A stretch of 64,000 bases of DNA from CBDFGN01 sp965247065. Its GTDB lineage: Bacteria > Bacteroidota > Bacteroidia > Cytophagales > Cyclobacteriaceae. Both the position numbers and the translations under genes were made by a program. Below the pieces are notes generated by a model. It saw nothing but the letters and a program-made list of their open reading frames with translations. It was not told the DNA's origin and did not search any database. Location: positions 4,092,001 through 4,156,000 of the forward strand of contig CBDFGN010000006.1 in assembly GCA_965247065.1 (NCBI GenBank). The letters are read 5' to 3'. Shown here in pieces: positions 25,109-33,414 of the stretch (positions within the stretch are counted from its first letter, which is position 1; each line of letters begins with the position of its first letter).

Positions 25109-25981
25109 TTAGTACCAAGGCCCGAATAGATGAAGTCCCAGAAAAAAGGAGTTCAGGGAACAAGCTGATATAAAATTCAAGCGCATCGTGTTATCGAAAT
25201 TGGCCTGGCTTGGGTCTTTCAGTACTCGGGCCAGCCACCAAAAAAAATAGATAAGGATGGGTAATAGGAAAATTTGAAAGATCACGGCCAGGCTCCAACC
25301 AAAGTTACTCCAGAAGAAATAGATGAAACCAACATTAGCTAACCCAAACAGCCCGGCGGAAAAGTAGAATGTCCCTCGAATTCCCAGCATGATGCTCAAG
25401 GTACGGTCCCCCCTTAAGCCGTCTTCCTCCTGCTGGTACACCTGGGTCATAGGGTAAGATCCCCATAAGAGCAATGTACAAAGGCTTGCTGCCAATAGGA
25501 ACTCCGGTTGCAGTAGACCCCGCCACTCAGCCTGATTGATACCCTTGTAGCACAAAACCCAGGTAAAGAAACCCTGAAAAACCCCGGCGACAAACCAACC
25601 GGCTAATGGGTATTTCTTCAGCCTGATCCCTGGATAGCTATAGGCCTTTGAAACCAGCCCGTATATGAAGATCATCAAGACGAAATCCCAACTTATCAAA
25701 AAGCCCAGAATAAGGGCTATCAAATCAATCGTTAAGGAAACATAGTAGAGATCCCGGGTCACAGCCGGAGGATTTCGGAGGCCCCCAATGCTATCCTTAT
25801 CCTTGTCGAAATAACTGTTGTACCCATTGCTGGCGGGGTATAGTAATAGGTGAAGGATTACAAAGACCAAAACCACTTCGGGCCATTGAATGTTATCGCT
25901 TAGGGCAAGAGCAAAAAGATAAACCGGAAGCAAGAAAAAGGAAAATGGAATGCGAAGATGAAGAAGAGTGGATCGAGACAT
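25109..25981 (-). CDS. UbiA-family prenyltransferase
   Basis: An integral membrane protein of 290 residues with about eight to nine hydrophobic segments. The first aspartate-rich motif is NGYNSYFDKDKDSIGG near residue 52 (N-x-x-x-D-x-x-x-D pattern) and the second is YQQEEDGLRGDRTLS near residue 185; in the family both hold Mg-diphosphate of the isoprenoid donor. It is divergent from the type III polyketide synthase with a 53-bp shared promoter region, which strongly suggests the PKS aromatic product (or its methylated form) is its prenyl acceptor. A role in quinone or other lipid biosynthesis is the alternative. The downstream ompA-like gene is 55 bases away on the same strand. Confidence 0.87.
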   Translation of the reverse strand: MSRSTLLHLRIPFSFFLLPVYLFALALSDNIQWPEVVLVFVILHLLLYPASNGYNSYFDKDKDSIGGLRNPPAVTRDLYYVSLTIDLIALILGFLISWDFVLMIFIYGLVSKAYSYPGIRLKKYPLAGWFVAGVFQGFFTWVLCYKGINQAEWRGLLQPEFLLAASLCTLLLWGSYPMTQVYQQEEDGLRGDRTLSIMLGIRGTFYFSAGLFGLANVGFIYFFWSNFGWSLAVIFQIFLLPILIYFFWWLARVLKDPSQANFDNTMRLNFISACSLNSFFLGLHLFGPWY

Positions 25982-26013
25982 TCGAAGTTGACCGGCCGCG
26001 AAACAAAATAGGA

Positions 26014-26021
26014 CAAATTTG
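26014..26021. promoter_or_regulatory. CAAATTTG palindrome in the UbiA/PKS divergent promoter
   Basis: A perfect 8-bp palindrome in the 53-bp gap. In either direction it is one base from TAnnTTTG. It could serve as shared -7 region or operator; the small size makes chance occurrence possible. Confidence 0.25.
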
Positions 26022-26034
26022 ACTATTATTAATC

Positions 26035-27138
26035 ATGAATTCCTACATATCATCCATTGGGACTTCGACCCCTAAAAATAGGATCCTTCAGAGTGAATTA
26101 TCGGATTTCATGGCTGACGCGCATAACATGAATGCCAATGAAAGAAAGAGACTTGGGGCGCTCTATAGAGCCACTGGGATTCGAAGCAGGTATTCGGTTC
26201 TTGATGATTTCAAAGGTAGCGGGGTCAGGCTTTTTTCGGCTAATGGCAATAGGCAGGCCATCCCCGGGGTGGGTCGCAGGATGAATGTTTTCAAAGAAGA
26301 GGCGGTTGAGCTAGCGGTAGCTGCAGTAAGCGATTGCGTTACCGGAATTCCAGATCTCTCTCTGCAGCATGTCAGTCACCTCGTAACCGTTAGCTGCACG
26401 GGTATGTATGCTCCCGGTCTGGATATTGATTTAATAGAGCGGTTGGGCCTAAACACAAGTATCCAAAGAACTGCCATTAACTACATGGGCTGCTATGCAG
26501 CGTTAACGGCAATCAAAATGGCTGATTCGATCTGCCAGGCCGATCCGCATTCCTGCGTTTTGATCGTCTGTGTAGAATTATGCAGCATACATTTCCAAAA
26601 GGGAAAGACAGAAGACAACATTTTGGTGCAAGCCTTATTCGGAGATGGTGCAGCCGCTATGGTAATGAACTCACATCCAAGGACAGAATTATCCTTGAAG
26701 GCAGAGAGTACTTTTTGCGACTTAATGCCGGAGGGGAAATCGGATATGGCATGGGGAATAGATGATTTAGGATTTCAAATGAGGCTGTCTTCGCACGTCC
26801 CTGACATATTAAGAAAAGGCATCCGTTGCCTCACACAATACCTTCTGCAATCCATGAAACTAAACCAGGAAGAGGTTAGCTATTATGCTATACATCCAGG
26901 TGGCAAGAAAATCTTAGAGGTCGTCGAAGAAGAGTTGGAATTGCCCAAAGATCGGAATTGGCATTCACGACAGATTTTAGCCCAGTACGGCAACATGTCC
27001 TCACCCACGATTTTGTTTATTTTAAAGTCGATCTGGCAGGATCTCAGCCAGGACGACAGAGACAAGAGGATCCTGAGTCTTGCCTTCGGGCCGGGGTTAG
27101 CGCTGGAATCCATGCTATTACGCATTGAGATTCATTAG
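26035..27138 (+). CDS. Type III polyketide synthase (chalcone/stilbene synthase family)
   Basis: Condenses an acyl-CoA starter with malonyl-CoA to a tri- or tetraketide and folds it into a resorcinol, phloroglucinol or pyrone. The thiolase-fold catalytic triad is visible: Cys153 in NYMGCYAALT, His287 in YAIHPGGKKI and Asn320 in YGNMSSPTIL. LFGDGAAAMVM near residue 202 and the end LAFGPGLALESMLL are family motifs. Length (367 residues) is normal. The methyltransferase ATG comes two bases after the stop, so they are cotranscribed; UbiA is divergent. Such three-gene sets are known in Bacteroidota and other bacteria for alkylresorcinol-like or prenylated products. Starter and ring type are not predictable by eye. 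Confidence 0.92.
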   Translation: MNSYISSIGTSTPKNRILQSELSDFMADAHNMNANERKRLGALYRATGIRSRYSVLDDFKGSGVRLFSANGNRQAIPGVGRRMNVFKEEAVELAVAAVSDCVTGIPDLSLQHVSHLVTVSCTGMYAPGLDIDLIERLGLNTSIQRTAINYMGCYAALTAIKMADSICQADPHSCVLIVCVELCSIHFQKGKTEDNILVQALFGDGAAAMVMNSHPRTELSLKAESTFCDLMPEGKSDMAWGIDDLGFQMRLSSHVPDILRKGIRCLTQYLLQSMKLNQEEVSYYAIHPGGKKILEVVEEELELPKDRNWHSRQILAQYGNMSSPTILFILKSIWQDLSQDDRDKRILSLAFGPGLALESMLLRIEIH

Positions 27139-27140
27139 GG

Positions 27141-27848
27141 ATGTCTCCGGATTTCTCTAAAAGGTCACCCAGTAAAGAGATTATGGACGATTTAGGGTCT
27201 TCAGGTCAAATTGTGGAACAATCACTTCGGGAGCTTGATTTTATTAACCTGTGGCTTGGAGGGAATGCGCTGACCATGGATGCTCTCTCTCGCTGTGTTG
27301 GAGTTGACGAGCGTAAGCTTCGCATAGCTGATCTTGGGTGCGGGAGCGGGGACATCTTAAGACGGGTGGCCGCTTGGGCCCGGAACCGAAATTTGGATGT
27401 TGAACTGGAGGGGTATGACGCCAACCCGTTCATTGCCCAATACGCCCGACAGCATAGTCGAGATTTCCCCGAGATAACCACCTTTTCCGAGGATATTCTG
27501 TCCGAGCAGTTTGCTGAGCGAACATTCGATGTTGTACTTTGTACTTTGTTCCTTCACCATTTCACCAATGAAGAATTGTCCCAATTCTTACGGGAATTGC
27601 GGAATCGCACTTCAGCATGGATAATAATAAACGATCTTCATCGTCACTGGCTCGCTTATTATTCAATTAGAGCCTTGACCCAGGCACTATCAAGATCGGA
27701 AATGGTAAAGAATGATGGCCCTATTTCAGTTCTCAGGGGATTTAGCAAAGATGATATCCGCAGAATAATGAAGCGAGCCAATTTAGACGAGTTCTATTTG
27801 AACTGGAGGTGGGCTTTCCGATGGCAATGGATCATCAATTGCTCCTAG
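27141..27848 (+). CDS. Class I SAM methyltransferase of the PKS operon
   Basis: A 235-residue Rossmann methyltransferase. Motif I is IADLGCGSGDILRRVA near residue 55; an acidic residue follows in ELEGYDANP (ribose binding); the post-I motif TFDVVLCTLFLHHF lies near residue 130. The C-terminal half (INDLHRHWLAYYSIRALTQ) resembles type III PKS partner methyltransferases seen next to resorcinol synthases. It starts two bases after the PKS stop. Probable role: O- or C-methylation of the polyketide ring, by context only. Its stop codon abuts that of the convergent nitroreductase with no gap. Confidence 0.87.
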   Translation: MSPDFSKRSPSKEIMDDLGSSGQIVEQSLRELDFINLWLGGNALTMDALSRCVGVDERKLRIADLGCGSGDILRRVAAWARNRNLDVELEGYDANPFIAQYARQHSRDFPEITTFSEDILSEQFAERTFDVVLCTLFLHHFTNEELSQFLRELRNRTSAWIIINDLHRHWLAYYSIRALTQALSRSEMVKNDGPISVLRGFSKDDIRRIMKRANLDEFYLNWRWAFRWQWIINCS

Positions 27849-28433
27849 TCACATTTCCCACCGAACCTTTTCTGAAACCGGTCTGCGGCGCCCTTGAGGC
27901 CACTTTCCGCTGGGTATCCCCAGGTACATAAATCCGATAAGTTTATCCTCAGGCCCCAGATCGAAGAAGGGCTTGGCTTCATCAATGTAAGTAACTCCTC
28001 CGGTAGTCAAGTAGCAACCTATTTTATGAGCTGCCGCAGTAAGGTACATATTTTGAACGGCGCATGCTACTGCGGCAACTTCTTCGATCTCTGGCACGCT
28101 TTTCCTTGGGTCCCTTTTCATCGCAATAGAAACGATGTGGGAGGCGGAAAGAGGCTTGGTCTGCAATTTCTGGAAAGTCTTTTCATCAAACGAATTGTCC
28201 CGCCTGGATACCTCCGCGTACAATTCCGCCTGAAAAGTGGCCAGCCGCTGCAAGCCCTCTCCTGAAAAAACAATGAATCTCCAGGGTTCGGTTAAGCGAT
28301 GAGTAGGAGCCCAATTGGCATTTTCCAGGATGGTTTGGATAATTTCGACCGGGATTACCTCCTTGGAATAGGCGTTGGGATAAATGGATCTCCGATTGCG
28401 GATTAGGTGATTTATCTCGTCGATATAATTCAT
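27849..28433 (-). CDS. Nitroreductase-family flavoprotein
   Basis: A 194-residue FMN enzyme of the nitroreductase/oxidoreductase family. Typical features are the RRSIYPNAYS start of helix A with R-R-S, ANWAPTHRLTEPWRFIV (the APT-H-x-x-x-P-W FMN region), and the C-terminal FMYLGIPSGKWP. The family reduces nitro groups, quinones, enones or acts in dehydrogenation; the substrate cannot be inferred. It converges on the PKS methyltransferase, with back-to-back stop codons, so it is adjacent to the natural product locus but need not belong to it. Confidence 0.87.
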   Translation of the reverse strand: MNYIDEINHLIRNRRSIYPNAYSKEVIPVEIIQTILENANWAPTHRLTEPWRFIVFSGEGLQRLATFQAELYAEVSRRDNSFDEKTFQKLQTKPLSASHIVSIAMKRDPRKSVPEIEEVAAVACAVQNMYLTAAAHKIGCYLTTGGVTYIDEAKPFFDLGPEDKLIGFMYLGIPSGKWPQGRRRPVSEKVRWEM

Positions 28434-28556
28434 TTTGGTTTAGTTGATACGAATTTAGCAGAGTTCGAGCACAAATCGCTAAATTTCGGGAGAGGTTAAA
28501 AGATTGATTAGTGAAGGGCATCACGACTCAACGGCAACCACTACGATGTCTCCCAA

Positions 28557-29279
28557 TTGTCAAATAATGTAATCATAAACCGGCGCTACTGCGGGCCGCC
28601 CAACTCCGGAAATGGGGGTTATGTGTGCGGCATTTTGAACAATTTCCTTGATGGAGTATCCGAAATTACCCTGAGGCAGCCTGTTCCACTAAATCAGAGG
28701 ATGCAGGTCCTGATTGAAGAGCGTCAATTGGCTCTTAACAATGGGAACGAGATCGTTGCCGAGGGCCGAGTTGGAGATCTTGACATAAAGCCCCCCAAAC
28801 CGCCCTCTTTTGAAATGGCGGTGGATTCATCCCATCATTACATCGGTTTCCATAAGCATCAATTTCCAACTTGTTTTGTGTGCGGACCGGATCGAAACGA
28901 GGGAGAGGGTCTGAGGATCTTTGCCGGGCCGGTTCCAGGCCGTGAGATGGTCGCGGCCCCATGGATACCGGGCAAAGAACTGGCAGACTCAAACGGCTTG
29001 GTTAGGTCGGAATTTCTTTGGGCGGCGATGGACTGTCCGGGATATTTTGCCATAGCCGGTCACCATCCAAACGCCATGCTTCTTGGAAGAATGTCCGCAA
29101 GGATCGTTGAAAGGGTTCCGATTGGCACTAAAGTTATTGTGACCAGCTCGAAGATCGGGCAAGAGGGTCGAAAAGCGAACGCAATTACCGCGTTGCATTC
29201 AGAAAATGGAACACTGCTTAGCTACGCTCGTTCGGTTTGGATAGAAATAAGTCCACACTTAGCACCACGGACTGATTGA
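28557..29279 (+). CDS. Hotdog-like protein with CFVCG motif
   Basis: A 240-residue cytosolic protein. The first half begins RRYCGPPNSGNGGYVCG and contains the phrase LRQPVPLNQRMQVLIEE, a pattern seen in double-hotdog thioesterase-like proteins with one strand set. A central FPTCFVCGPDRNEGEGL carries two cysteines in CxxC arrangement, and the second half has LWAAMDCPGYFAIAGHH and MLLGRMSARIVERVP. I call it thioesterase or hotdog-like with limited certainty. The only usable start I find is TTG at 28557; no in-frame ATG exists upstream. Stop codon abuts that of the convergent CDF gene. Context next to a type III PKS makes acyl-CoA handling plausible. Confidence 0.5.
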   Translation: MSNNVIINRRYCGPPNSGNGGYVCGILNNFLDGVSEITLRQPVPLNQRMQVLIEERQLALNNGNEIVAEGRVGDLDIKPPKPPSFEMAVDSSHHYIGFHKHQFPTCFVCGPDRNEGEGLRIFAGPVPGREMVAAPWIPGKELADSNGLVRSEFLWAAMDCPGYFAIAGHHPNAMLLGRMSARIVERVPIGTKVIVTSSKIGQEGRKANAITALHSENGTLLSYARSVWIEISPHLAPRTD

Positions 29280-30164
29280 CTAGCAATCCTCAAGAGCGCA
29301 TAATTCGCTTTCGAGTTCTATTTCAGTAGTGATATGCTGAATCTTCAATCCTCGAGCCACTTCCTTGATTCCACTCTTAATGTGAAGAATGGACTCCTTA
29401 CCGATGGAGTCATCCACTACCACATGCACTGTCATGACCAGGAATTCACCATCCATAGTCCATATATGGGTGTCATGCACCGAATTCACCCCGTTTACCT
29501 TCAGTAACCGCTCCTCTAGGTCCTGTACTTCTATATTGTCAGGTTTCCCCTGGAGAAATATTTTCAGGGTCTTCCTGAAATTTCTAAAGACCCCGGTTAA
29601 AATAATACCGGTTATCAGAATTGATAAGACCGGATCAATAACGGGTATATACCAGAATCTCATCACCACGCTGCTAATCAAAATGATGACCCAGCCCAAA
29701 ACATCTTCAAGCAAATGCCATGAAACAACCCTTTGATTCAAATTATTTCCAGTCCGAAGTTTTAGGACTGCAACTCCATTGAAGACAATTCCTAAAATAG
29801 CGAGTAGCAGCATCCCGTCAACGTCCGGTTGTTCTGGTACAAACAAACGTGGAATGGAAATGTATAACACCAACATTGATCCCACTATCAGGATAATGCT
29901 GTTGATATAGGCGCTAAGCAATGAGAATCGGCGGTAACCGTAGGTAAATCTCGTGTCCCGCTTTTTGTGCGAGACCTTCTCCAGAAACCAAGCTAATCCA
30001 AGTCCCAGGCTGTCCCCGAGATCATGCAGAGCGTCGGATAGAATGGCGACGCTGTTGGTTAATAGCCCTCCAATCAGTTCGATCAGAGTGAAACTCAGGT
30101 TCAGAATGAGGGCATATTTGATATTCCGAGTTCCTTGATCGGTATTCGGGGCTGGAAAAGTCAT
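29280..30164 (-). CDS. Cation diffusion facilitator (CDF) metal exporter
   Basis: Exports divalent cations such as Zn, Cd, Co or Fe by proton antiport. It has 294 residues and about six membrane helices. Transport-site residues are in ILSDALHDLGDSLG (helix 2, H/D and D pair) and SWHLLEDVLGW (helix 5, H-x-x-x-D). A cytoplasmic C-terminal domain contains the histidine-rich VNSVHDTHIWTMDGE motif of zinc-type CDFs. Its ATG directly follows the Fur-family stop codon with no gap, so it is cotranscribed with the regulator and probably with the upstream iron ABC genes. Zinc preference is suggested by the CzcD-like motifs, but iron export is possible from context. Confidence 0.9.
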   Translation of the reverse strand: MTFPAPNTDQGTRNIKYALILNLSFTLIELIGGLLTNSVAILSDALHDLGDSLGLGLAWFLEKVSHKKRDTRFTYGYRRFSLLSAYINSIILIVGSMLVLYISIPRLFVPEQPDVDGMLLLAILGIVFNGVAVLKLRTGNNLNQRVVSWHLLEDVLGWVIILISSVVMRFWYIPVIDPVLSILITGIILTGVFRNFRKTLKIFLQGKPDNIEVQDLEERLLKVNGVNSVHDTHIWTMDGEFLVMTVHVVVDDSIGKESILHIKSGIKEVARGLKIQHITTEIELESELCALEDC

Positions 30165-30644
30165 CTAAAAGTTAGGTGAGGATTTCCCTTTGTTCTCACA
30201 ATTTGGAATCTTACAATCTCCATAAAGGACAAGGGAATAGTTCTTTACTTCAGTTTTCAGATCTTCGCTCACCATCTGTTTTATGTCGTCGATTCTGGAA
30301 TCAGTGAACTCCTTTATGACATCGCAGTCATTGCATACCAGGTGGTCGTGATGTTGATAGACTAATGCCTGCTCATACAAGGCATTTTGCTCCCGGAACT
30401 GATGTTTAACCGCGAGCCCACATTGGACCAGAAGATCGAGTGTATTGTAGATTGTCGCCCTGCTAATGGAGTGTTGCTTGTTTCTCATTACAACAAACAA
30501 ACCCTCAACATCAATGTGGCGATCCAAGGAGTACAACTCTTCTAAAACTGCAAAACGTTCGGAAGTTTTGCGATAGCTGTGCTGGTCAAGAAATACCTCA
30601 AATCTTTTAAGTGCAATATGTTTGAAACCTGCAGATCCTTTCAT
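30165..30644 (-). CDS. Fur-family metalloregulator
   Basis: A 159-residue ferric-uptake-type repressor. The N-terminal winged helix includes TSERFAVLEELYSL and SISRATIYNTLDLLVQCGL, the Fur recognition helix. The dimerisation half has HHDHLVCNDCDVIKEF, with two metal ligands and the structural C-x-x-C; the second cysteine pair near the C-terminus is CKIPNC, with four residues between, rather than C-x-x-C. The subtype (Fur, Zur, PerR) cannot be decided. It sits between fbpC-like (62 bases upstream) and CDF (zero gap), all on the same strand, and probably autoregulates this run of metal genes. Confidence 0.9.
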   Translation of the reverse strand: MKGSAGFKHIALKRFEVFLDQHSYRKTSERFAVLEELYSLDRHIDVEGLFVVMRNKQHSISRATIYNTLDLLVQCGLAVKHQFREQNALYEQALVYQHHDHLVCNDCDVIKEFTDSRIDDIKQMVSEDLKTEVKNYSLVLYGDCKIPNCENKGKSSPNF

Positions 30645-30706
30645 AATTCCAATCGCACGAACCGTAAGTTAGCAACAACCACCCACATAAAGTTCATATG
30701 GGAATC

Positions 30707-31750
30707 TTATTTGGTGTCGATAATCTGGACTTTTCTGCCACTACAAGTTATGCTCACCGATTGTCCTGGATGCAGCCTGGTGGGGGTCCGGATGGTCAAA
30801 TCTGGCACATCTACCGGTCCTGTTACCTGCACAGTGGCGTCCCAATGGTCACCGAAGTAACGCACCGATTTAACGACGCCATTAAGAGCTTGATCCGATC
30901 CCTGCGAGAGCCTCCAATCTTCTGGCCGAATGACGAATCTAATTCGCCCACCGGGTTGCTGGGCCCGGTTGAAGATTTTGAGAAGGAACTTACAACCCTC
31001 AGATTGCGATTCCATCTCTATGAGATTTATTGGTCCAAAGAAACTAGCCACGTATGGCGACTCCGGGAAATTGTACAGCTCCTGGGGGGTTCCAACTTGC
31101 AATAATGAACCGGACCTTAAGATTGCTATCCGATCTGCAGTTGACAGGGCATCCTTAGTGTCATGGGTAACCAGGAGAACCGTCACACCCGCACGGTTCA
31201 TAATATTGCGTAGTTCCAACCTCATCTGATCCTTTAGAGGCTCGTCAAGGTTACTGAATGGCTCATCCATCAATATCAAGCTGGGTTGCGGAGCCAGAGC
31301 ACGGGCAAGGGCTACCCGTTGCTGCTCCCCTCCTGAAAGTTGATGAGGATATTGGAATTCCTTCCCCACCATATTCGTCAATTTCATTATTTCCCCGGCT
31401 CTGTCCTTTTTCGATTTTTTGGGTAACCTGGAGAGGCCATACTCGACGTTTTGGAGGACCGTTAAATGAGGAAACAGCGCATAGTCCTGGAAAACCATGC
31501 CCAACTTTCGTTTTTCTGGAGGAACAACGTAGTTGAAATCACTTACGAGCTCCTCATTGATCAAGATCTGACCTTGTTCCGGCCTCTCAAAACCGGCTAT
31601 CAATCTCAAAAGAGTAGTTTTTCCAGAGCCGCTTTCACCTACAAGCGCGACTATTTCACCGGTTGAAATAGCCAGATCTACTTTATCTACGGCATGTCTC
31701 CGCCCGGACCCAAACGTCTTACTTATAGATTTGATCTCAAGCGCTCTCAC
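30707..31750 (-). CDS. Ferric-iron-type ABC transporter ATP-binding protein
   Basis: The energising subunit of the importer. A 347-residue ATPase with Walker A GESGSGKTT (38-46), Q-loop MVFQDYALFPHL, signature LSGGEQQRVALARAL, Walker B LILMDEPFSNLD and switch His in VTHDTKDAL. The about 110-residue C-terminal part resembles a TOBE regulatory domain (FVIRPEDWRLS). FbpC/PotA/CysA-like ATPases share this layout; the FbpB-like permease partner fixes ferric iron as likely cargo. It overlaps the permease gene by four bases (ATGA), which implies translational coupling. The Fur-family gene follows 62 bases later. Confidence 0.92.
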   Translation of the reverse strand: MRALEIKSISKTFGSGRRHAVDKVDLAISTGEIVALVGESGSGKTTLLRLIAGFERPEQGQILINEELVSDFNYVVPPEKRKLGMVFQDYALFPHLTVLQNVEYGLSRLPKKSKKDRAGEIMKLTNMVGKEFQYPHQLSGGEQQRVALARALAPQPSLILMDEPFSNLDEPLKDQMRLELRNIMNRAGVTVLLVTHDTKDALSTADRIAILRSGSLLQVGTPQELYNFPESPYVASFFGPINLIEMESQSEGCKFLLKIFNRAQQPGGRIRFVIRPEDWRLSQGSDQALNGVVKSVRYFGDHWDATVQVTGPVDVPDLTIRTPTRLHPGQSVSITCSGRKVQIIDTK

Positions 31751-33414
31751 TGATCAGGCTTTCTTTCCAGAAGTCTGTTGAGTAGGAATATGGGGATAAT
31801 GCCAATACCAATTATGATCAACGAAGGGCTTGCCGATTGCGGGATTAATTCATCACTTGCCAATTCATAGGTCTTAGTAGCCAAAGTATCAAAATTGAAA
31901 GGCCGAAGGATCAAAGTCAAAGGAAGTTCCTTAAGGAGGTCAACGAATACCAAAATTGCCCCTGCTAGTGCAGCGGTCCGTAGCAAGGGAAGGTTGATCC
32001 TCCTAAGGGTCGCAAACAAACCCCGGCCAAGGGACCTTGATGCCTCAATAAGCGGATCCCCAATTTTTTCAAAGCCAGATTCTATCGGGTTAAAGGCCAC
32101 AGCCAGGTAGCGGACCGTGTAAGCCACAACCAAAGCAAAAACCGTCCCAGACAGCACCAGACCAGGACCCGGACCTTCGAAAAGAGAGTTGAAAATGACT
32201 GATATTTGACGGTCCAAAGCTAAAAGCGGAATAAGTATCCCAATCGCGATGATGGCACCTGGAATCGAATAACCTATGGTAGCCAATTTAGCGGCTGGCC
32301 TGATCCATGATCCGCCAAGAGTTCGGCTGCAAAAGATCAGGATCACCGAGAAGGCTACCGTAATAAAGCTGGCCAAAACTGCTAATCCGAAGCTGTTGAC
32401 GACCCAGCGCAAGACCTCCAATGGCACCAGACCTCCGGCCGTTTGGATCGACCAAGAAACTAGTTGGGCTACTGGGATCAAAAATCCAAATAGAAAAGGC
32501 AGGAAGCAAAAGATAGACACGGCTAGGGCCTTGGTTCCTGAGAGTCTGATCCGATAAAAATGGCCAAACGACGACTTGTCCTCGGCAAAACCCATCTTAC
32601 CACGATGCAACTTCTCAATAGCCAGCAGGAGTAAAACGAAAAGCATCAAAATTGAGGACAAGTATATGGCAGCAGACGAGTCTCCCAGAGAAAACCAGGC
32701 TCGGAATATCCCGGTGGTAAAGGTGGTAACCCCATAATATTTTACAGCTCCGTAATCGTTGAGGACTTCCATGAACGCGAGCGATAAGCCGGCTACAACA
32801 GCAGGCCTGGCTACCGGGAATGCGATCTTAAAAAAAGTCCGGGTTGGTGATTGTCCGAGTATCTGACTTGCCTCAATCAATCGGCGGGAATTATTGAGAA
32901 AAGAAGCCCTTGAAATGAGGTACACATAGGGGAATAATACCATGGCCATAACAACAGTTACTCCTCCGATATTCATAATGTCTGGAAGTGAAACCTTCCG
33001 GTCAAGGAATGGCGTTAGAAGCCGTTGCAAGGGTCCGGTGAAATCGAAAATGCCAGCATAGGTATAGGCGACTATATAGGTGGGAATGGATAAGGGTAAA
33101 ATGAGTCCCCATTGAAGATAACCTCGACCGGGAAAATCAAAGTTTGAAACGAACCATGCAGCACCTACTCCAATGACCACACAAATTCCGCCAACTCCTG
33201 CCATCAGGATCAACGTATTCATCACGTAATCCAACAGCACCGTGTCAACAAGATGCGCCCACGTTGGCCCCGGTCCCTGAGATAGGTTGCTGAGAATAGT
33301 CAACACTGGAGCTAGCGTGATTAAAAGAATGATCAGCACATATAGGTGCCAAATCGAAGGTTTGAATCGCACCAAAAACAATTTTTGAACCCTATTTCCA
33401 GCCAGCCCTATCAA
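31747..33414 (-). CDS. Ferric-iron-type ABC transporter permease, fused double domain
   Basis: A 555-residue inner membrane protein with about twelve helices arranged as two homologous halves, as in FbpB/SfuB. Each half bears an EAA-type loop: RRLIEASQILGQSPTRTFFKIAFP in the first and DPLIEASRSLGRGLFATLRRINLP in the second, which contact the ATPase. The fused arrangement, together with a substrate-binding lipoprotein having Tyr-Tyr metal ligands, is characteristic of iron importers. Its start overlaps the end of the binding-protein gene by 23 bases, and its end overlaps the ATPase gene by four. Confidence 0.93.
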   Translation of the reverse strand: MIGLAGNRVQKLFLVRFKPSIWHLYVLIILLITLAPVLTILSNLSQGPGPTWAHLVDTVLLDYVMNTLILMAGVGGICVVIGVGAAWFVSNFDFPGRGYLQWGLILPLSIPTYIVAYTYAGIFDFTGPLQRLLTPFLDRKVSLPDIMNIGGVTVVMAMVLFPYVYLISRASFLNNSRRLIEASQILGQSPTRTFFKIAFPVARPAVVAGLSLAFMEVLNDYGAVKYYGVTTFTTGIFRAWFSLGDSSAAIYLSSILMLFVLLLLAIEKLHRGKMGFAEDKSSFGHFYRIRLSGTKALAVSIFCFLPFLFGFLIPVAQLVSWSIQTAGGLVPLEVLRWVVNSFGLAVLASFITVAFSVILIFCSRTLGGSWIRPAAKLATIGYSIPGAIIAIGILIPLLALDRQISVIFNSLFEGPGPGLVLSGTVFALVVAYTVRYLAVAFNPIESGFEKIGDPLIEASRSLGRGLFATLRRINLPLLRTAALAGAILVFVDLLKELPLTLILRPFNFDTLATKTYELASDELIPQSASPSLIIIGIGIIPIFLLNRLLERKPDQ

